From the NCBI GenBank assembly GCA_013416795.1, contig RQSC01001104.1, forward strand, positions 1 to 44,886: a DNA stretch of 44,886 nt, given 5' to 3'. Both the position numbers and the translations under genes were made by a program. Under the pieces are notes generated by a model. The model was not told where the DNA came from and made no database searches. It saw only the letters and a program-made list of their open reading frames with translations. Of this stretch, positions 1 to 10,225 are shown piece after piece (the first letter of the stretch is position 1; each line of letters starts with the position of its first letter). The stretch comes from Prasinococcaceae sp. CCMP 1430 (lineage: Eukaryota > Prasinodermophyta > Palmophyllophyceae > Prasinococcales > Prasinococcaceae).

Positions 1-53
1 CCGGCGGGGCGCGCCGCCGCGGCCGCGAGGCCGGCGGCTCTGCGTCCGCGCAG

Positions 54-461
54 ATGCAGGTCCGCCGCCACGGGCGGCAGCGGAAGCGGCGAGATGGAGC
101 CGTCGTGCCCGGGGTACCCAGCGTGCGGGTGCGACGGCCATGGGCGCGTGGCAGGTGGTGTCGGAGCCGTCCTGCCCTGGTTCCCCCTAAAGGTGTACAA
201 GCCGTGCCCCGCGTATGTGGCGGCCGGCAAGGTGCGTGGCCTCCTGCTCTGCGCTCCCATGCAGCGCGCTGGGTCCTTGGCGCATGCCCTGACCGCTAGC
301 GGCGGGCGGCTTGCTCTTGGCAGATTTACTCGCGCAAGGGCCAGTCCAACGAGGAGATATTCTGGAGCGGCGCGTCGCCGGGCGCGCCGCCGCCCCCGCC
401 GCCTGCGCCAAAGCCACAGGAGAGCGCGGTGGGCACCAAGAAGGACCCCTTCGACTTCTGA
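54..461 (+). CDS. 3' part of an unidentified Cys/Pro-rich protein (two exons visible)
   Basis: Two exons can be joined: 54-231 and 324-461, ending in TGA. A CAG acceptor precedes position 54, so the gene begins outside the window. The intron (232-323) has a GTGCGTGG donor and a CAG acceptor, and both exons are phase 0 at this junction. The encoded piece has a short Cys-rich stretch (PSCPGYPACGCDGHG), a hydrophobic GAVLPWFPLKVYKPCPAY segment, then KGQSNEEIFW, a run of prolines and the tail KKDPFDF. It reads like a conserved small protein, but I do not recognise the family. The frame choice rests on the matching splice phases and on the compositional sense of the joined peptide. An AATAAA lies 70 bases past the stop. 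Confidence 0.55.
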
Positions 462-530
462 GTGGCTGGCTTGCTGCCGCTCACACTACGGAGTGCTGCG
501 GGGGATCGATACTAGGGTGCCGCCGCGACC

Positions 531-536
531 AATAAA
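531..536 (+). terminator. Candidate polyadenylation signal AATAAA
   Basis: A canonical AATAAA lies 70 bases downstream of the TGA of the first gene, in a spacer between converging genes. Use of this hexamer in this organism is assumed. No other 3' end in the window has such a clear copy. The rest of the 462-731 spacer shows no convincing gene. Confidence 0.4.
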
Positions 537-731
537 GCCCATGCGCGCCTTATTTGCTCGAGCACCGTAGTCGTGGGTCACGCCCTCGTTTGGCGCGGAC
601 ACGCGGGTGCCCCTCGCCTCCCTCAACGCCTCTCTCAACCTCGTGGCCGGCGCCACCAAGCGCGCCTGGCGCGTGCACAGCGCCTTCACGGTCGAGGCGT
701 ACAAAGTCTTGCCATTATGCACGCATGGATT

Positions 732-1907
732 TCACAGCACTGTGTTCGGCAGGGACTCCAGCGGCGCCTCTTGTCGTTGGGAGCTCTGCATGGCCCCTGG
801 TGCCGTCCCCGGGCTGGTTCGCGGCGACTCGAGCGCATTGGGGTTGGCGGCCGGCGCCGTGGGGATGGCGCTTTGGTCCATCCGCCCCCCCCCATCCGCA
901 ACCGGATCTCCCTTCCGCGTGGCCGCCTCCGGGGCAGACACTTCGTCGACATCCATACCCCCGCCAGCCTCCACCTGCAAATCCACCACCGCCGTGGGGG
1001 CCTGCGCCAGGTTCTGCACGCGCTCGGCGCTCATGGGCGTCGTCGGCGCAGCACTCACCTCCACCTCTGTTGGTGGAGAAACCCCTGCGCCGAGGAACTC
1101 GCCCCTCTCCACCGCCTCAGCTTGGGCGGCTGCCATCCGCTCCTCCTCTTCCTGCCGCCTGGCGCGCTCCTCCCTCATCTTAGCGACGCGGGCTTTGCGC
1201 TCGGCAAGCTCCTTGGCGTCCTTTTCCTTCTGCGCGACCACGTCGGACTTGACGCGCGGCGCCAGCTGGGTCCAGTCCGAGCCGATGGCCCCGAGCAGCC
1301 AGCGCAGCGCTCGGCGCAGGCGCGGGTCCGCGCGACCGCCTTCCTCAGACAATTCATACAGCGCCGTGCAGCCCACGATGTTGAAGGCGCGCTCCCCGAG
1401 CTCACCCGCCATAGTGGACCCGCTTGCCAGGCCGAGCGCCTGTGCTGCGTCGGCCTCGGCCATCGCGCTTGGAAGGTCCTGCTTGTTGGCGAGCACGAGC
1501 AGTGGCTTGCCATCGAGGTGTGGATCCTTGAGCGAATCGGCAAGACACGCGGCTGCCTCTTCGATGCGGTCCGTGTCGGCCGCATCGACGACGTATACCA
1601 CGCCGTGCACCTCCGCGTAGTATCTTCCCCAGATGCCGCGGATGTTCTTTCCTCCGCCCAGATCGAACATTTCCACGGTGAGCGAGCGGCTGAACACGCC
1701 GCCACCGGCGCTCACGCCGTGCTCTTTGCCAAGCACGTCGGAGTTAAAGCCGAAGGTTGGCGTGGCGCCCGCCGACGCCGCCTCGCCCCGCAGGTGGCGG
1801 GCGACCGTGGTCTTGCCAGCGTTGTCCAGCCCGATGAGCACCACCGTGTACCGCCGCTCACGCCGCGACTTGATTGCCTTGAAGAGGTTGTGCAGCAGGC
1901 CGAACAT
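732..1907 (-). CDS. ARL13: ARL13-type ciliary small GTPase (ADP-ribosylation factor-like 13)
   Basis: Intronless 391-residue protein. ARL13 is an atypical Arf-family GTPase of the ciliary membrane; in other organisms it acts as exchange factor for ARL3 and in ciliary protein sorting. The P-loop GLDNAGKT is at residues 26-33, with the switch-II element DLGGGKNIRGIW and the NKQD guanine-specificity motif. The Gly after DLGG, where most Arfs carry the catalytic Gln, is the hallmark of ARL13. After the GTPase domain comes a charged coiled coil (KEKDAKELAERKARVAK and the segment after it) and a long Pro/Ala/Ser-rich tail, matching the extended ARL13 layout. The start was chosen at ATG 1907 because MFGLLHNLF aligns with the usual ARL13 N-terminus. 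The open frame runs further upstream but is low-complexity. The N-terminal segment lacks the Cys residues that anchor animal ARL13B by palmitoylation. Confidence 0.9.
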   Translation of the reverse strand: MFGLLHNLFKAIKSRRERRYTVVLIGLDNAGKTTVARHLRGEAASAGATPTFGFNSDVLGKEHGVSAGGGVFSRSLTVEMFDLGGGKNIRGIWGRYYAEVHGVVYVVDAADTDRIEEAAACLADSLKDPHLDGKPLLVLANKQDLPSAMAEADAAQALGLASGSTMAGELGERAFNIVGCTALYELSEEGGRADPRLRRALRWLLGAIGSDWTQLAPRVKSDVVAQKEKDAKELAERKARVAKMREERARRQEEEERMAAAQAEAVERGEFLGAGVSPPTEVEVSAAPTTPMSAERVQNLAQAPTAVVDLQVEAGGGMDVDEVSAPEAATRKGDPVADGGGRMDQSAIPTAPAANPNALESPRTSPGTAPGAMQSSQRQEAPLESLPNTVL

Positions 1908-2374
1908 GGCTAGGTCCCCACCCGCGCCTGCGCCGCCGCCGTTGCCGCCGCCGCCGCTGCCGCTACGTACGCGCCAGCGTCTGCGCCGCGCTCGCGCCTC
2001 CGCGCGCTCGCGCCTTGTGCCGTCTCGCTCGGCGCGCCGCGGCATCGGAGATGTTGGCGGTTGCGCCAAGTGTGCCGGCGTGCCAAGCACGCGCCGGCGC
2101 GCGCGCGCGGCGCGTGCCGGCGCAACGCATTCGATTTGATGAGGGGGGAAAGTGAGCGGACGCAGCAGCGCGCGCGCCGCCTGGGAGGGCGGGAAGGTGA
2201 GGGCGGGGGTGTTTGCAGCGGCGCCACAGCGCACGCGCGAGGTCGGCCGCAGCCCCCCTCCTGCGACTTGTTGCGTCCCCTGCCTTGCGCTCCTGCCAGG
2301 CCTGCCCTGCTCCTCGTCGTGCCTCTGCCACGCTCCGCCCGACTGGTGGCCGCCGCACACCACGCACAGACGAA
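1908..2374. promoter_or_regulatory. Divergent spacer between ARL13 and the next gene
   Basis: This 467-base spacer separates the start of ARL13 (minus) from the first plausible ATG of the plus-strand gene. It is very rich in CG steps and alternating GCGCGC tracts, and has one AT-richer patch around 2129-2150. It presumably carries both promoters. No TATA box or other specific site could be assigned. Confidence 0.4.
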
Positions 2375-2866
2375 ATGCTACAGACTGCCTGCTCCACGCG
2401 CGGCCGCAGCCTTGGCGCCAAGGCGCCAGCTGCACGCCGCCCGCGCTGCACGCTGCGCAAGGCACCGCGCGCGCACGCTGGCCATGAGCACGGCCACAGC
2501 CACCTCTATGTCGAGCGGGAGCTGGTCGGGCAGGCGACGGAGAAGGGCAAGGTGCTCGACCCCGCAGCTTTGATGGCCGACGATGACGACGAAGTCGAAG
2601 CTGCAGCAGAAGCCACCCCGTCCCCGGCGGCGCCTGCACAGCTCGACGGCGGGCGAATGAGCGCGGGAGAGGTGCGCATGGCCCTTAGCGACATCGGCAA
2701 GAGCGGTGCACAGTGGCTTACCTCCTCAGTCAAGGTGTGCAGCGAGCGTCGGCAGCTTGATTGCTCCTCCATTGCCCTCAAAGTCTGCCCATGCGCGTGC
2801 GCCAACTGACGCGTTGACCATTCGCAGGACGCCGTCTCCTCTCTCAAGGAGGCCCGGTCGTCTTGA
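2375..2866 (+). CDS. Small unidentified protein, two exons, possible plastid transit peptide
   Basis: Proposed exons are 2375-2734 and 2828-2866, giving 132 residues. The intron starts GTGTGC and ends TTCGCAG, and both ends are phase 0. ATG 2375 is the first ATG in the frame; upstream in-frame starts are only TTG. The first 45 residues are rich in Arg, Ala and Ser with almost no acidic residues, as in plastid transit peptides. An acidic DDDDE segment follows, then a helical C-terminus containing GEVRMALSDIGKSGAQW and the short second exon (DAVSSLKEARSS). I recognise no family. The second exon is short, and another frame stays open beyond it (about 2883-3090), so the 3' structure is uncertain. 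Confidence 0.45.
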
Positions 2867-3893
2867 GACACACATTGCACAGGTACGCAACGGGGCAGAG
2901 GCCCTCCTCGCCAGGCCCAGACTGCCCCGAGGGCGCGATGGCCCCTTCCTCGCCGCCGGCAGCGCGCTTGTCTCTCTGCCCAACCTGTGGGACGGCGGCG
3001 GCGGCAGCGAAGTCACCGAGGTGTTACGACGGCTGGGACCTGCTTCTAGAACTCCGCGCCACACGCGCGCACGCAGGAGAACCCACCGCCGCACACGTGT
3101 GTGTGAGTCGAGACGTATTTTTTTGACAGAGGGGCTCACCACTCCTCCTCGCCCCTCCTCGCGCGCGCTCGCCCTTTGCGGCCCTGCCCCCTTAACCCCC
3201 CCCCACACCCACACCCCCCCACACACACAAAGCCGTCCCCCCTCTTCGTCCCCCCTGCGCTTTGCTCAGGTCCCCTGACCAACCAAGAGGCGCGCGCGAA
3301 AAGGGCGATTCGCGCGTCCCCCCGAGTGCGCGCCCCTTCGTGCAATTCGCGCGCGCCTCGGGTCACCGGGCGTGTGCCGCGCGCGCGCCACTTTTTCGCG
3401 CCCGCAGATTTCTCGCGGCGCGTCGAATTCGCGCGCGCCGATTTCGGCGCCCGCCGCCGCGCGCGGCCCTCATCTCCGCGCGTGCGAAACGCGCGGAACG
3501 CGCTCGCGGCGTCCGTTCGCGGAATCGCGAACGGGCGCGGACCAAATCCGGACGCAGCGTCCCCCAGCGCGCAACGAGCGGCCCTCGGCGCGCGCGCGGA
3601 GTGGAGATATCTCCGGCGCGCGGCGGCGAGGGGTGGGGTGGGGACAACTAGCTAGAACTCCGATACAGAGCGACTCACGACGCGATGAGGGGTGAGTGAG
3701 TGTGGGGTGGGACGCGCGAGGCGCGGCCTGCGGAGGCGGGAGGCGCACACAGGGCGGGTCGCCCGCCAGGTACTGGGCTCCAGCGTGCACACGCGCCACA
3801 TCACACGCACGTGGCGCGAGCGCCGGCAGTGGCGCTGGGAGCGAGCTGCGAGCCCTGACCACCGCCCGTCTCCGTACTCGGACCACGCGAGCG
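2867..3893. other. Spacer upstream of the Lhc gene
   Basis: About 1 kb without a gene I can support. Positions 2883-3090 keep an open frame containing GPFLAAGSALVSLPNLW and might be a missed exon of the previous gene. Positions 3188-3245 are C/A-rich simple sequence. Positions 3290-3650 are extremely rich in CG with several GCGCGC tracts, and hold two copies of AATTCGCGCGC (3344-3354 and 3426-3436) that recur in other spacers. The 3' half is the presumed Lhc promoter and 5' UTR. Confidence 0.4.
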
Positions 3894-5530
3894 ATGTCGG
3901 TGTCGATGGCGCGCGCTCGCGCGCGCGCGGCGGTGCCCCAGCGCGCCGGCGGCGCGCGCGCGAGGCCGCAGCTGCGCGGTGCGGCCAAGGTGCGTGGCCA
4001 GACGCGCGAAGGGCGTGCAACACACCGCCTGCACACCTGTCGACTCGTAGGCTCACAAGAGGCCGGTGCTCGCGAGGGATGTGTGTGTGTGTGCGTGTTT
4101 GTGTGTGTGTCCGCGCGCGGAGGGGTGATGAGTGCTCGGATGCTCGCGGCCGGACGCGCTGCGGGTGCATGTGATTGAGAAGGCCGCGCCGTGACAGGCT
4201 GCGCTTTGTCTGACCCCGGCGCGCGCCGCTTTGTCTGTGTCATCGATGCGCGCTGCTCGTGCGTAGACTCGCCGAGGATGCGCGCCGAGCGATGATGTTA
4301 CCATCGCTACCTCCGAGCCTGAGGTTGAGGTGGAACCCGAGGCGGCGGAGGCTGCCGAGCCGGAGGCTGAGGTGAAGGCCGAAGCGCCAGCGGCCACGAC
4401 CGAGGCGGCGCCTGCTGTGGCGGAGGCAGCACCCGTTGCCGCCGTCGCGGAGGAAAAGGACAGGGGATACACCTATTCTACTTGGGCGCTGGCCTTTCCC
4501 TTCGTGGGCACGGGCAAGCTCGATGCTGACGCCGACATGTCGAGCGGTTGGTTCAACCGCATGGTGAAGTCTACCGCCCGCTACGAAAACAGCCATCCGG
4601 AGTGGGGCGGTGCTCCGATCGTCGAGTACGACATGAGCTACGATGAGCAAATGCCGACCAACTTCGGCGTGCCGTGGGACCGTAAGCTGGCGGAGCAGGA
4701 ACTCATGCATGGTCGCTGGGCCATGTTGGGCGTCACGGGCATGGTGGCGGCCGAGAACACCACCGGCGTGCCGTGGTATGAGGCGGGCGGCGCGTGCAAC
4801 TGGGACCCTACCACGCCCTGCACGCTCATGTGTACGTATGATCAGCGACTCGAACGAGCAGACTAGCGCGTGCCAGAGTGAATCGACGCATGCCATCGCG
4901 CGGAGTGCGCGCGATCAAGGGGCCGATGGATCAAAGACACGCGCCAGCGGCGACGCGCGGCGCTTGCTGTATCAGCGCCGTTGACTGACACGCGCGCGCG
5001 ACTTGATTCACACAGACGGAGGATACTCACTTGACCTCGCACCGTGGTCTGCATCGGCTCTCCTCGGAATCCAGCTGGTGCTGATGGCGGGCGTCGAGGC
5101 GCACCGCGCAGGCTGGCCGGACTTTGGGGAGCGCCCTCCGTCGGCCTTCGAGGACGTCCGATCCAACGACATGTACCCCGGCGGCCGCTTCGATCCGTTT
5201 GGAGTGTCCGTCGGCGCAGGCGACGACTACCTGCGCCTCATGCAAGTGCGCGAGGTCAAGCACGGACGGCTCGCGATGCTGGCCTTCACTGGATTCCTGG
5301 CGCAGGCGTATATCACCGAGGCTGGGCCGATGGCCAACCTCGCTGCGCACCGCGCCGACCCTTACAACCAGACCTGGGGCACGTACGCTGCGCTTCGCAA
5401 TGCGGCAGTCGCGGCCGCCGACACAGCCGCTGACGCGGCGGCGGTGGTGGGCGATGCCGTGACGGGCGACGTCGCGGAGGTAGCGGGCGATGCGGTGGCG
5501 GCCGTCGCCGACGTGGCCACCGCACTGTGA
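3894..5530 (+). CDS. Lhc-family chlorophyll a/b-binding protein, plastid-targeted
   Basis: Three exons, 3894-3989, 4267-4831 and 5016-5530, give 391 residues. Introns have GTGCGTGG/TAG and GTACGT/CAG ends and compatible phases (0 and 1). Exon 1 is an Arg/Ala transit peptide. The mature part has the two chlorophyll-binding helices of the Lhc fold: QELMHGRWAMLGVTG in exon 2 and REVKHGRLAMLAFTGF in exon 3, each with the E/H/R ligand pattern. A middle hydrophobic helix (ASALLGIQLVLMAGVEA) and the lumenal GPMANLAAH motif follow the family. The protein should sit in thylakoid membranes and harvest light. Two parts are unusual: an acidic Glu/Ala/Pro stretch of about 45 residues just before the mature domain, and an Ala/Val/Asp-rich C-terminal tail of about 55 residues. 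The layout is closer to Lhca-type than to fucoxanthin proteins, but I cannot name the subclass. The exon 2 acceptor is the least certain boundary. Confidence 0.88.
4079..4110 (+). repeat. GT dinucleotide repeat inside Lhc intron 1
   Basis: An interrupted (GT)n tract lies in the first intron of the Lhc gene. It is a simple-sequence repeat likely to vary in length. Confidence 0.9.
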
Positions 5531-6307
5531 TGAGCTGCGTCGCGTACCCCTCGCGCACCGCCGTGCGTGGGCCGCACAGTTGTTTCTTCAGTCCGCACCG
5601 CGATCGCCTGAGGCGAGATGGGGGCAAGATTCGTTTTCACGAAATGCTACACGAAGGCCGACAATCAGAGGGAGCAGTGTCGCCGCGTCATGCGCACGTA
5701 GCTAGCAATTTCAGTACAGTACGCAAGGACCAGACGTCAAACCCAGCCCCAGCAGGACTCAGCGCCGCCTGAGCCTCAGTCAGCTCTCACTCAGCGTGCC
5801 CACCCGCTCTTGCGCACGCACACGCGCGCTACGCTACGCGTTCGCCACAGCGCCCAGCCAGCCACTCTGCTCGCGCGGCCCCAGCCCTCCTGCGGGCTGC
5901 CCGCCCGCGCATCCATGCTGCCGGCTGCGAGCTGCTTGCCACCGCGAGGGGCGGAGTCGCTCGGCAGTTCCATATGTAGATCGGGGAGAGGGCCCCGCAA
6001 CGCGCCTCGAAGGCCGCCGGATCGCAACGAGCTGGATGTAGTCGCCGCCCAAAATCTGCAACACGTCACATTTTGAGCCGAACGCTAACATTCCCATTCA
6101 TATTCCTGTTCACCGCGCTGTTTGGACAGACCACGCCCTAATTCCTTCCTTTAAATTTGCTGGAGTTGGGACCCAAAGAAGCCCAGGTCGTTTTCGCGTG
6201 CGCGTGCGCGCGTGCGCGGGGTGGCCTTCCACGGCGTGGCGCTCAACAGCGCCGCGGCGGCGATCGCCGCGGCTGCGCCAGGCGCACGGGGAGATGGCGC
6301 CGCAGAG
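5531..6307. other. Spacer between Lhc and the nucleoporin gene
   Basis: No gene is supported here. The 6060-6160 part is clearly AT-richer than its surroundings and includes TTTAAATTTG at about 6150. It is the likely core promoter or 5' UTR of the nucleoporin gene. The nucleoporin frame stays open from 6155 to 6307 without an ATG. Confidence 0.4.
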
Positions 6308-9300
6308 ATGGACGCGGCCAACGCGGGGGCTGGCGGTGGCGCCGTGGGCGAGCTCAGCGCGCTGCCCGCGCGCGCCAAGGTCGCGCTGAGCAGCGGCACA
6401 CTGCTCGCGTCAAACGTCGAAGCGGTTGGGGCCGATGGCGGCACGCTCGCGTGGGCACTGTGCGGCGCGGAGCTGCTGGTATGGTGGTGCGGGGCCGAGA
6501 GCGCTGGCGGTGCGGACGCTGCGCGTGTGCTCGCCTTACCAAGGGGCTTCTCCGCCGGCGCGGGCAGTGCCGCGCCGCTCGTTGAGGTGCTCGCTGCGCC
6601 TGGTGACTACGCCGGCGAGCAGCGCGCCTGCGCTCTGGTCGTGGACGCGTCTGGCAAGGCCTTCTACTGGTACGACGTGGACTCGCCCGAGGCGGTCGTG
6701 ATTGGGAGGCTTCTCGACGGCTTGGAAGGGGGCGTGCGGCCGGTAGCGATGTGTGCGGCTGCGCTCGAGCCCGCCGCGCGCGGGGGCAGCGCCTCGACGG
6801 CCGTGTGCGCGCTCCTCGCACTCGAGTCGGGGGTGATGGTGAAAGTGCACGCCAGCGCGGACGCCGTCACGGGCGTTCCATCGGATACTGGCGAGGCGGA
6901 GGACGCCGCCGAAGGTCAGGGTGGCTTAATGTCCATCTTCCGAAAGGCGTCGACGAGCGGGGGCGGGGGCGCGAACATCCGCCGAGCGGCCGCGGATGTC
7001 ATCGACGTCTTCTGGGCACCCGGCCGAAGGGGCGGCGGCGCGATGGTCCTCACCGAGGACGATCTCGAGCTGTGGACCGTCGAGATCGGCGCGAGCGGCG
7101 GCGCTGTACTTGAGTGGCGCACGCCGCTGCGACGGCTGCTGCGGCAGGCCACCGGTGCGAACGAGATCGAGCCCGTCGCGGCCGCTGCGGGCGCTGGGGG
7201 CAACTGTGTGGTCGTGCTCGCGGCCGCCCCGGCTGTCGCCACGGCCACTGCGGGCGCGGTGCCCCTTCAGCTATCCCTGCACACTGTGGTGGGCGGAGCC
7301 GGGGCTCGCGTGCTCGGGTCGAGCTTGGATGTGCCGGCAGCGGACATTCTTCACGGGTGGGTGGGTGCAACGCGTCCGCCGCTGAGTTTGGCGATCGGCG
7401 CGGCGCCTCTCGGCTCAGTCTTGCTGATGTCCCCAGCATCGAGCGTCGTGCTCTCGGGGAGGGGCCACCAAGACGTGCTTCTTGTCCTGCACGCGCATCG
7501 CGCGTCGGGCCGCCTGCTAGCTGCGTCGCCTGGGGCAGGGGCACCATCGGCCGTGGGTGGCGGTACGGAACTGCCCACGCACTGGCTGGCAATTTCGGAC
7601 ATCTCCGGCGTGTGTCGCGTGGCGTTCAGGCCTGAGACGGCGCCTGGTGAGCACACGAGGGGCGACGCTGACGTCGGGATGTCGATGGCGGACGATATGC
7701 ACGCTGGCGCGCCCGCAGCCGACGTCGACATGGACACAGGTGCGGGTGTCAGCGCGAGTCCTGCACGTGGCGAGGTGCCGTCACCTGGATACTCTGCGCC
7801 CGCGACGAGCTCGGGACGCAATGCCGCGGCTGAACGCGCTCTGCGTGCCGCATTGGAGGAGTGCGGGCCGACCGGCACCCCAACGTTTTCATCCGCCGCT
7901 CGCGCTGCCAGCGCGCGCCTGCGCGGCGTCGGCCTGCTCGAGGCGCGAGGCAAGGACTCACCTTTCGTGGTGCTGTCTGCGGCCATGCTTGATGCGCTGC
8001 CCAAGCACTGGGGCGCCAGTGGCCCATTCGCAGACATTTCGGCGGAACAGACCAACATGACGGACGCTGAGGGGCTTTCAGGCGCGGGCGCCAGCGCCAG
8101 CTCGAGCGCGCAGGCCGCCTTCGAGGCGGCCCATGTTGAGGACAAACGCGCGCGCCATGCTGCTCTGGTCGCCTTCGTCGAGAGCAGCGGTCTCGACGGC
8201 GAGCTGGACTCGCAGGCGCGCTTCTTGCTTTCAGAACATGCTGGGTTGCTCGCTGGTGCGCTCGCCATCCGCACGGCGGCCGCACGCGCCGCCGGCGTCG
8301 CTGCGGCAGCGATTGCAAAGGCCATTGACGCAGCGGGAGTGGCGCTGGTGGATGCGTCGGGCGGCGGCTTGGCGGGACGCACAGGTTCCGAGGCGTTCTA
8401 CAGCCACCTGACGAGCGCTGCGCCGGCGTTCTTCTCCGCTGCGGCCGATGGCTGCAACGAGGCGTTCGCCTCCGCCGCCGCGGGTGGCGCGGCTGCGGGC
8501 GAGGCATGGGACGTTGTGGAGGGTCTGTCAGATACGTGCTTGTCCGCCGTCGCCGCTGTTGACTCGGCAGCTGAGCGCGCTCGGCGACGCGGGGCCGCAT
8601 CGACCCGCCCTCCTCGTGGGGAGCGACACTGGGTGAGCACCGAAAAGACGTGCGCCTCGCTTGAGGCGTGTCTGGCGGCGGTGGCGCGCATGGAGCGCCC
8701 GCTGCGCGCGGAGCGCCCGCAGGCTGTACCCCGCATGCGCAAGCAGCTCCTGCAGGCGGCCCTATACGCCCTGGCTGCCCGCGCCGAGGCGCTCTCGTGC
8801 GCGGCCGAGGTGGGCGAGGCCGACTCCCTCGAGCATGGCCATCACGCGTACGTCGCCTCGCGCGAACTCGCTCTAGGGGGCTTCTCCTTGGCCGGCCCCG
8901 AAGTCGAGGGCTCAGGGACGCCGATGGGATTCAGACCGTTCGCAGCCGGCGAGACTGCGCAGTCCTCTGACTCGCGCGGCTGTGGCTTGCTCGGCATGGC
9001 CGAGGAGGCGTCCGTCGGCGCCGCGCGGCTGCTGGGGGACTCGAGGCTCGCCACCGAGCTCGAGGGCGCGCTCGCGCTCGCCGAAGCCCATCGCGCGCAC
9101 GTGCAGCTCCTCGCCATGTGCGACGCACTCGAGGCGACTGGTTGCGATGGCAGGCAGCGCATGTACGCGCTGATGGCGAACGGCCGCCCCGCAGCGTGGG
9201 AGCCCGCGGCCGCTCGGTGCTGCCCGGGCGTCGCCGACGGTTCGTTCTCGGAGTTCGCGTTCGCCGCGCTGCGCGCGCAAGGGCGCCGCACCGAGCTTCT

Positions 9301-9610
9301 CGGCCTGCCGCCGGGGCTCGCGGAGCCCTTCGCCATGCATCTCAAGGCCGCGGGCGACGCCGAGCTCGGCTGGGTCTTCGCCATTCACAGGGGGCGTATG
9401 GACGAGGCTGCTGAGTGGCTCGAGCGCATGGCAGAGGGCGAGGAGGACGTCACGAAGGCCAAGCGCGTGGAGGGGCTTGCGAGGCTCGCGAAGGCGGCGG
9501 ATGGCGCTGCCCCCCCTCTGCAGCTGCGGCTCGAGCCCCCAGCCGACGGCGTGCCCGCGGACTGCGACCACGCGCTCGGCGCGCTGCGTGCCGCGATGCC
9601 AGCGCTGTGA
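6308..9610 (+). CDS. NUP133: NUP133-like nucleoporin
   Basis: A single open frame of 1100 residues from the first in-frame ATG; the frame extends upstream but has only GTG there. NUP133 belongs to the Y-shaped (NUP107-160) scaffold of the nuclear pore. The N-terminal ~480 residues have the alternating strand pattern of a Nup133/Nup155-type propeller, with the characteristic entry LAWALCGAELLVWW. The C-terminal half is an all-helical stack, ending with GWVFAIHRGRMDEAAEWLERM, which resembles the NUP133 C-terminal solenoid. The length is close to the usual ~1150. An acidic, Met/Ala-rich loop of about 60 residues (near 7650-7800) separates the two halves. Divergence and Ala richness are high, so NUP155 or another propeller-solenoid nucleoporin is not fully excluded. 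Confidence 0.65.
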   Translation: MDAANAGAGGGAVGELSALPARAKVALSSGTLLASNVEAVGADGGTLAWALCGAELLVWWCGAESAGGADAARVLALPRGFSAGAGSAAPLVEVLAAPGDYAGEQRACALVVDASGKAFYWYDVDSPEAVVIGRLLDGLEGGVRPVAMCAAALEPAARGGSASTAVCALLALESGVMVKVHASADAVTGVPSDTGEAEDAAEGQGGLMSIFRKASTSGGGGANIRRAAADVIDVFWAPGRRGGGAMVLTEDDLELWTVEIGASGGAVLEWRTPLRRLLRQATGANEIEPVAAAAGAGGNCVVVLAAAPAVATATAGAVPLQLSLHTVVGGAGARVLGSSLDVPAADILHGWVGATRPPLSLAIGAAPLGSVLLMSPASSVVLSGRGHQDVLLVLHAHRASGRLLAASPGAGAPSAVGGGTELPTHWLAISDISGVCRVAFRPETAPGEHTRGDADVGMSMADDMHAGAPAADVDMDTGAGVSASPARGEVPSPGYSAPATSSGRNAAAERALRAALEECGPTGTPTFSSAARAASARLRGVGLLEARGKDSPFVVLSAAMLDALPKHWGASGPFADISAEQTNMTDAEGLSGAGASASSSAQAAFEAAHVEDKRARHAALVAFVESSGLDGELDSQARFLLSEHAGLLAGALAIRTAAARAAGVAAAAIAKAIDAAGVALVDASGGGLAGRTGSEAFYSHLTSAAPAFFSAAADGCNEAFASAAAGGAAAGEAWDVVEGLSDTCLSAVAAVDSAAERARRRGAASTRPPRGERHWVSTEKTCASLEACLAAVARMERPLRAERPQAVPRMRKQLLQAALYALAARAEALSCAAEVGEADSLEHGHHAYVASRELALGGFSLAGPEVEGSGTPMGFRPFAAGETAQSSDSRGCGLLGMAEEASVGAARLLGDSRLATELEGALALAEAHRAHVQLLAMCDALEATGCDGRQRMYALMANGRPAAWEPAAARCCPGVADGSFSEFAFAALRAQGRRTELLGLPPGLAEPFAMHLKAAGDAELGWVFAIHRGRMDEAAEWLERMAEGEEDVTKAKRVEGLARLAKAADGAAPPLQLRLEPPADGVPADCDHALGALRAAMPAL

Positions 9611-10100
9611 GGGCGCGGCCGCGCGCTCGCGGCTGCCAGCGAGTGCGCTCGGCCAGGCGCGGTCGCTGACGGCGCGCTGGCGCGTCCCTCGCCGGGCGGG
9701 CCTCGCGCGCCTCCTCGCCGTTCACGTAAACCCTCTGATGTTCCGTCCCCAACACGTGCGCTGCTGCGACGACGCGCGCGGCGCTTGGGTATGTATGTTC
9801 ATCCGCGTTTCATCCAACGCGCGCCGTCGGTTTCGGCGGCTCGGCCGACCGAAGCCCCACCCCTCCACCCCCCAAAACGATCGGCGCAGGGGAGGGGCGC
9901 GCCCGCTCACGTGGAGAATATCCTCGACACGTCGGACGGCGACGGATCCGCTGCCTTTCCCGCCTCGTTGCTGGGGTCTGGAGATCCACGCACGCGAGCG
10001 AGGTGCTCCCCACGCAACCACACCACCAACCAACCGACGAGGCTGACTCGGCGCTGAAACGGACACGGACAGGACAACAGGGGGTTGTGCGTATCGTGTG

Positions 10101-10139
10101 TAACCCTATCCCATAAACCCTACACTCTAACCCTAACAC
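10101..10139. repeat. Degenerate interstitial telomere-like repeat cluster
   Basis: Four CCCTA-type units occur in 39 bases, among them TAACCCTA, AAACCCTA and TAACCCTAAC, which resemble the plant-type telomere unit CCCTAAA and the plant telo-box. The units are imperfect and unevenly spaced. A regulatory telo-box cluster upstream of the kinase is therefore more likely than a former chromosome end. Confidence 0.55.
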
Positions 10140-10225
10140 AGCACGCTGTTTTGGTGTTGACTGATCGATGTCGTCACGGTCGCGTCGTGCCATGATATGA
10201 TCATGCCATCATCATGTCATGTCGA

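Noticed and set aside
462-731. Possible short genes between the first gene and ARL13
   Set aside because: Short open frames on both strands have no recognisable features, and the space is explained as converging 3' UTRs.
1908-2639. In-frame extension upstream of ARL13
   Set aside because: It is Arg/Ala/Gly low-complexity sequence. The expected ARL13 N-terminus begins at ATG 1907.
10101-10139. Chromosome end or fusion point
   Set aside because: The telomere-like units are few and imperfect, and genes continue normally on both sides.
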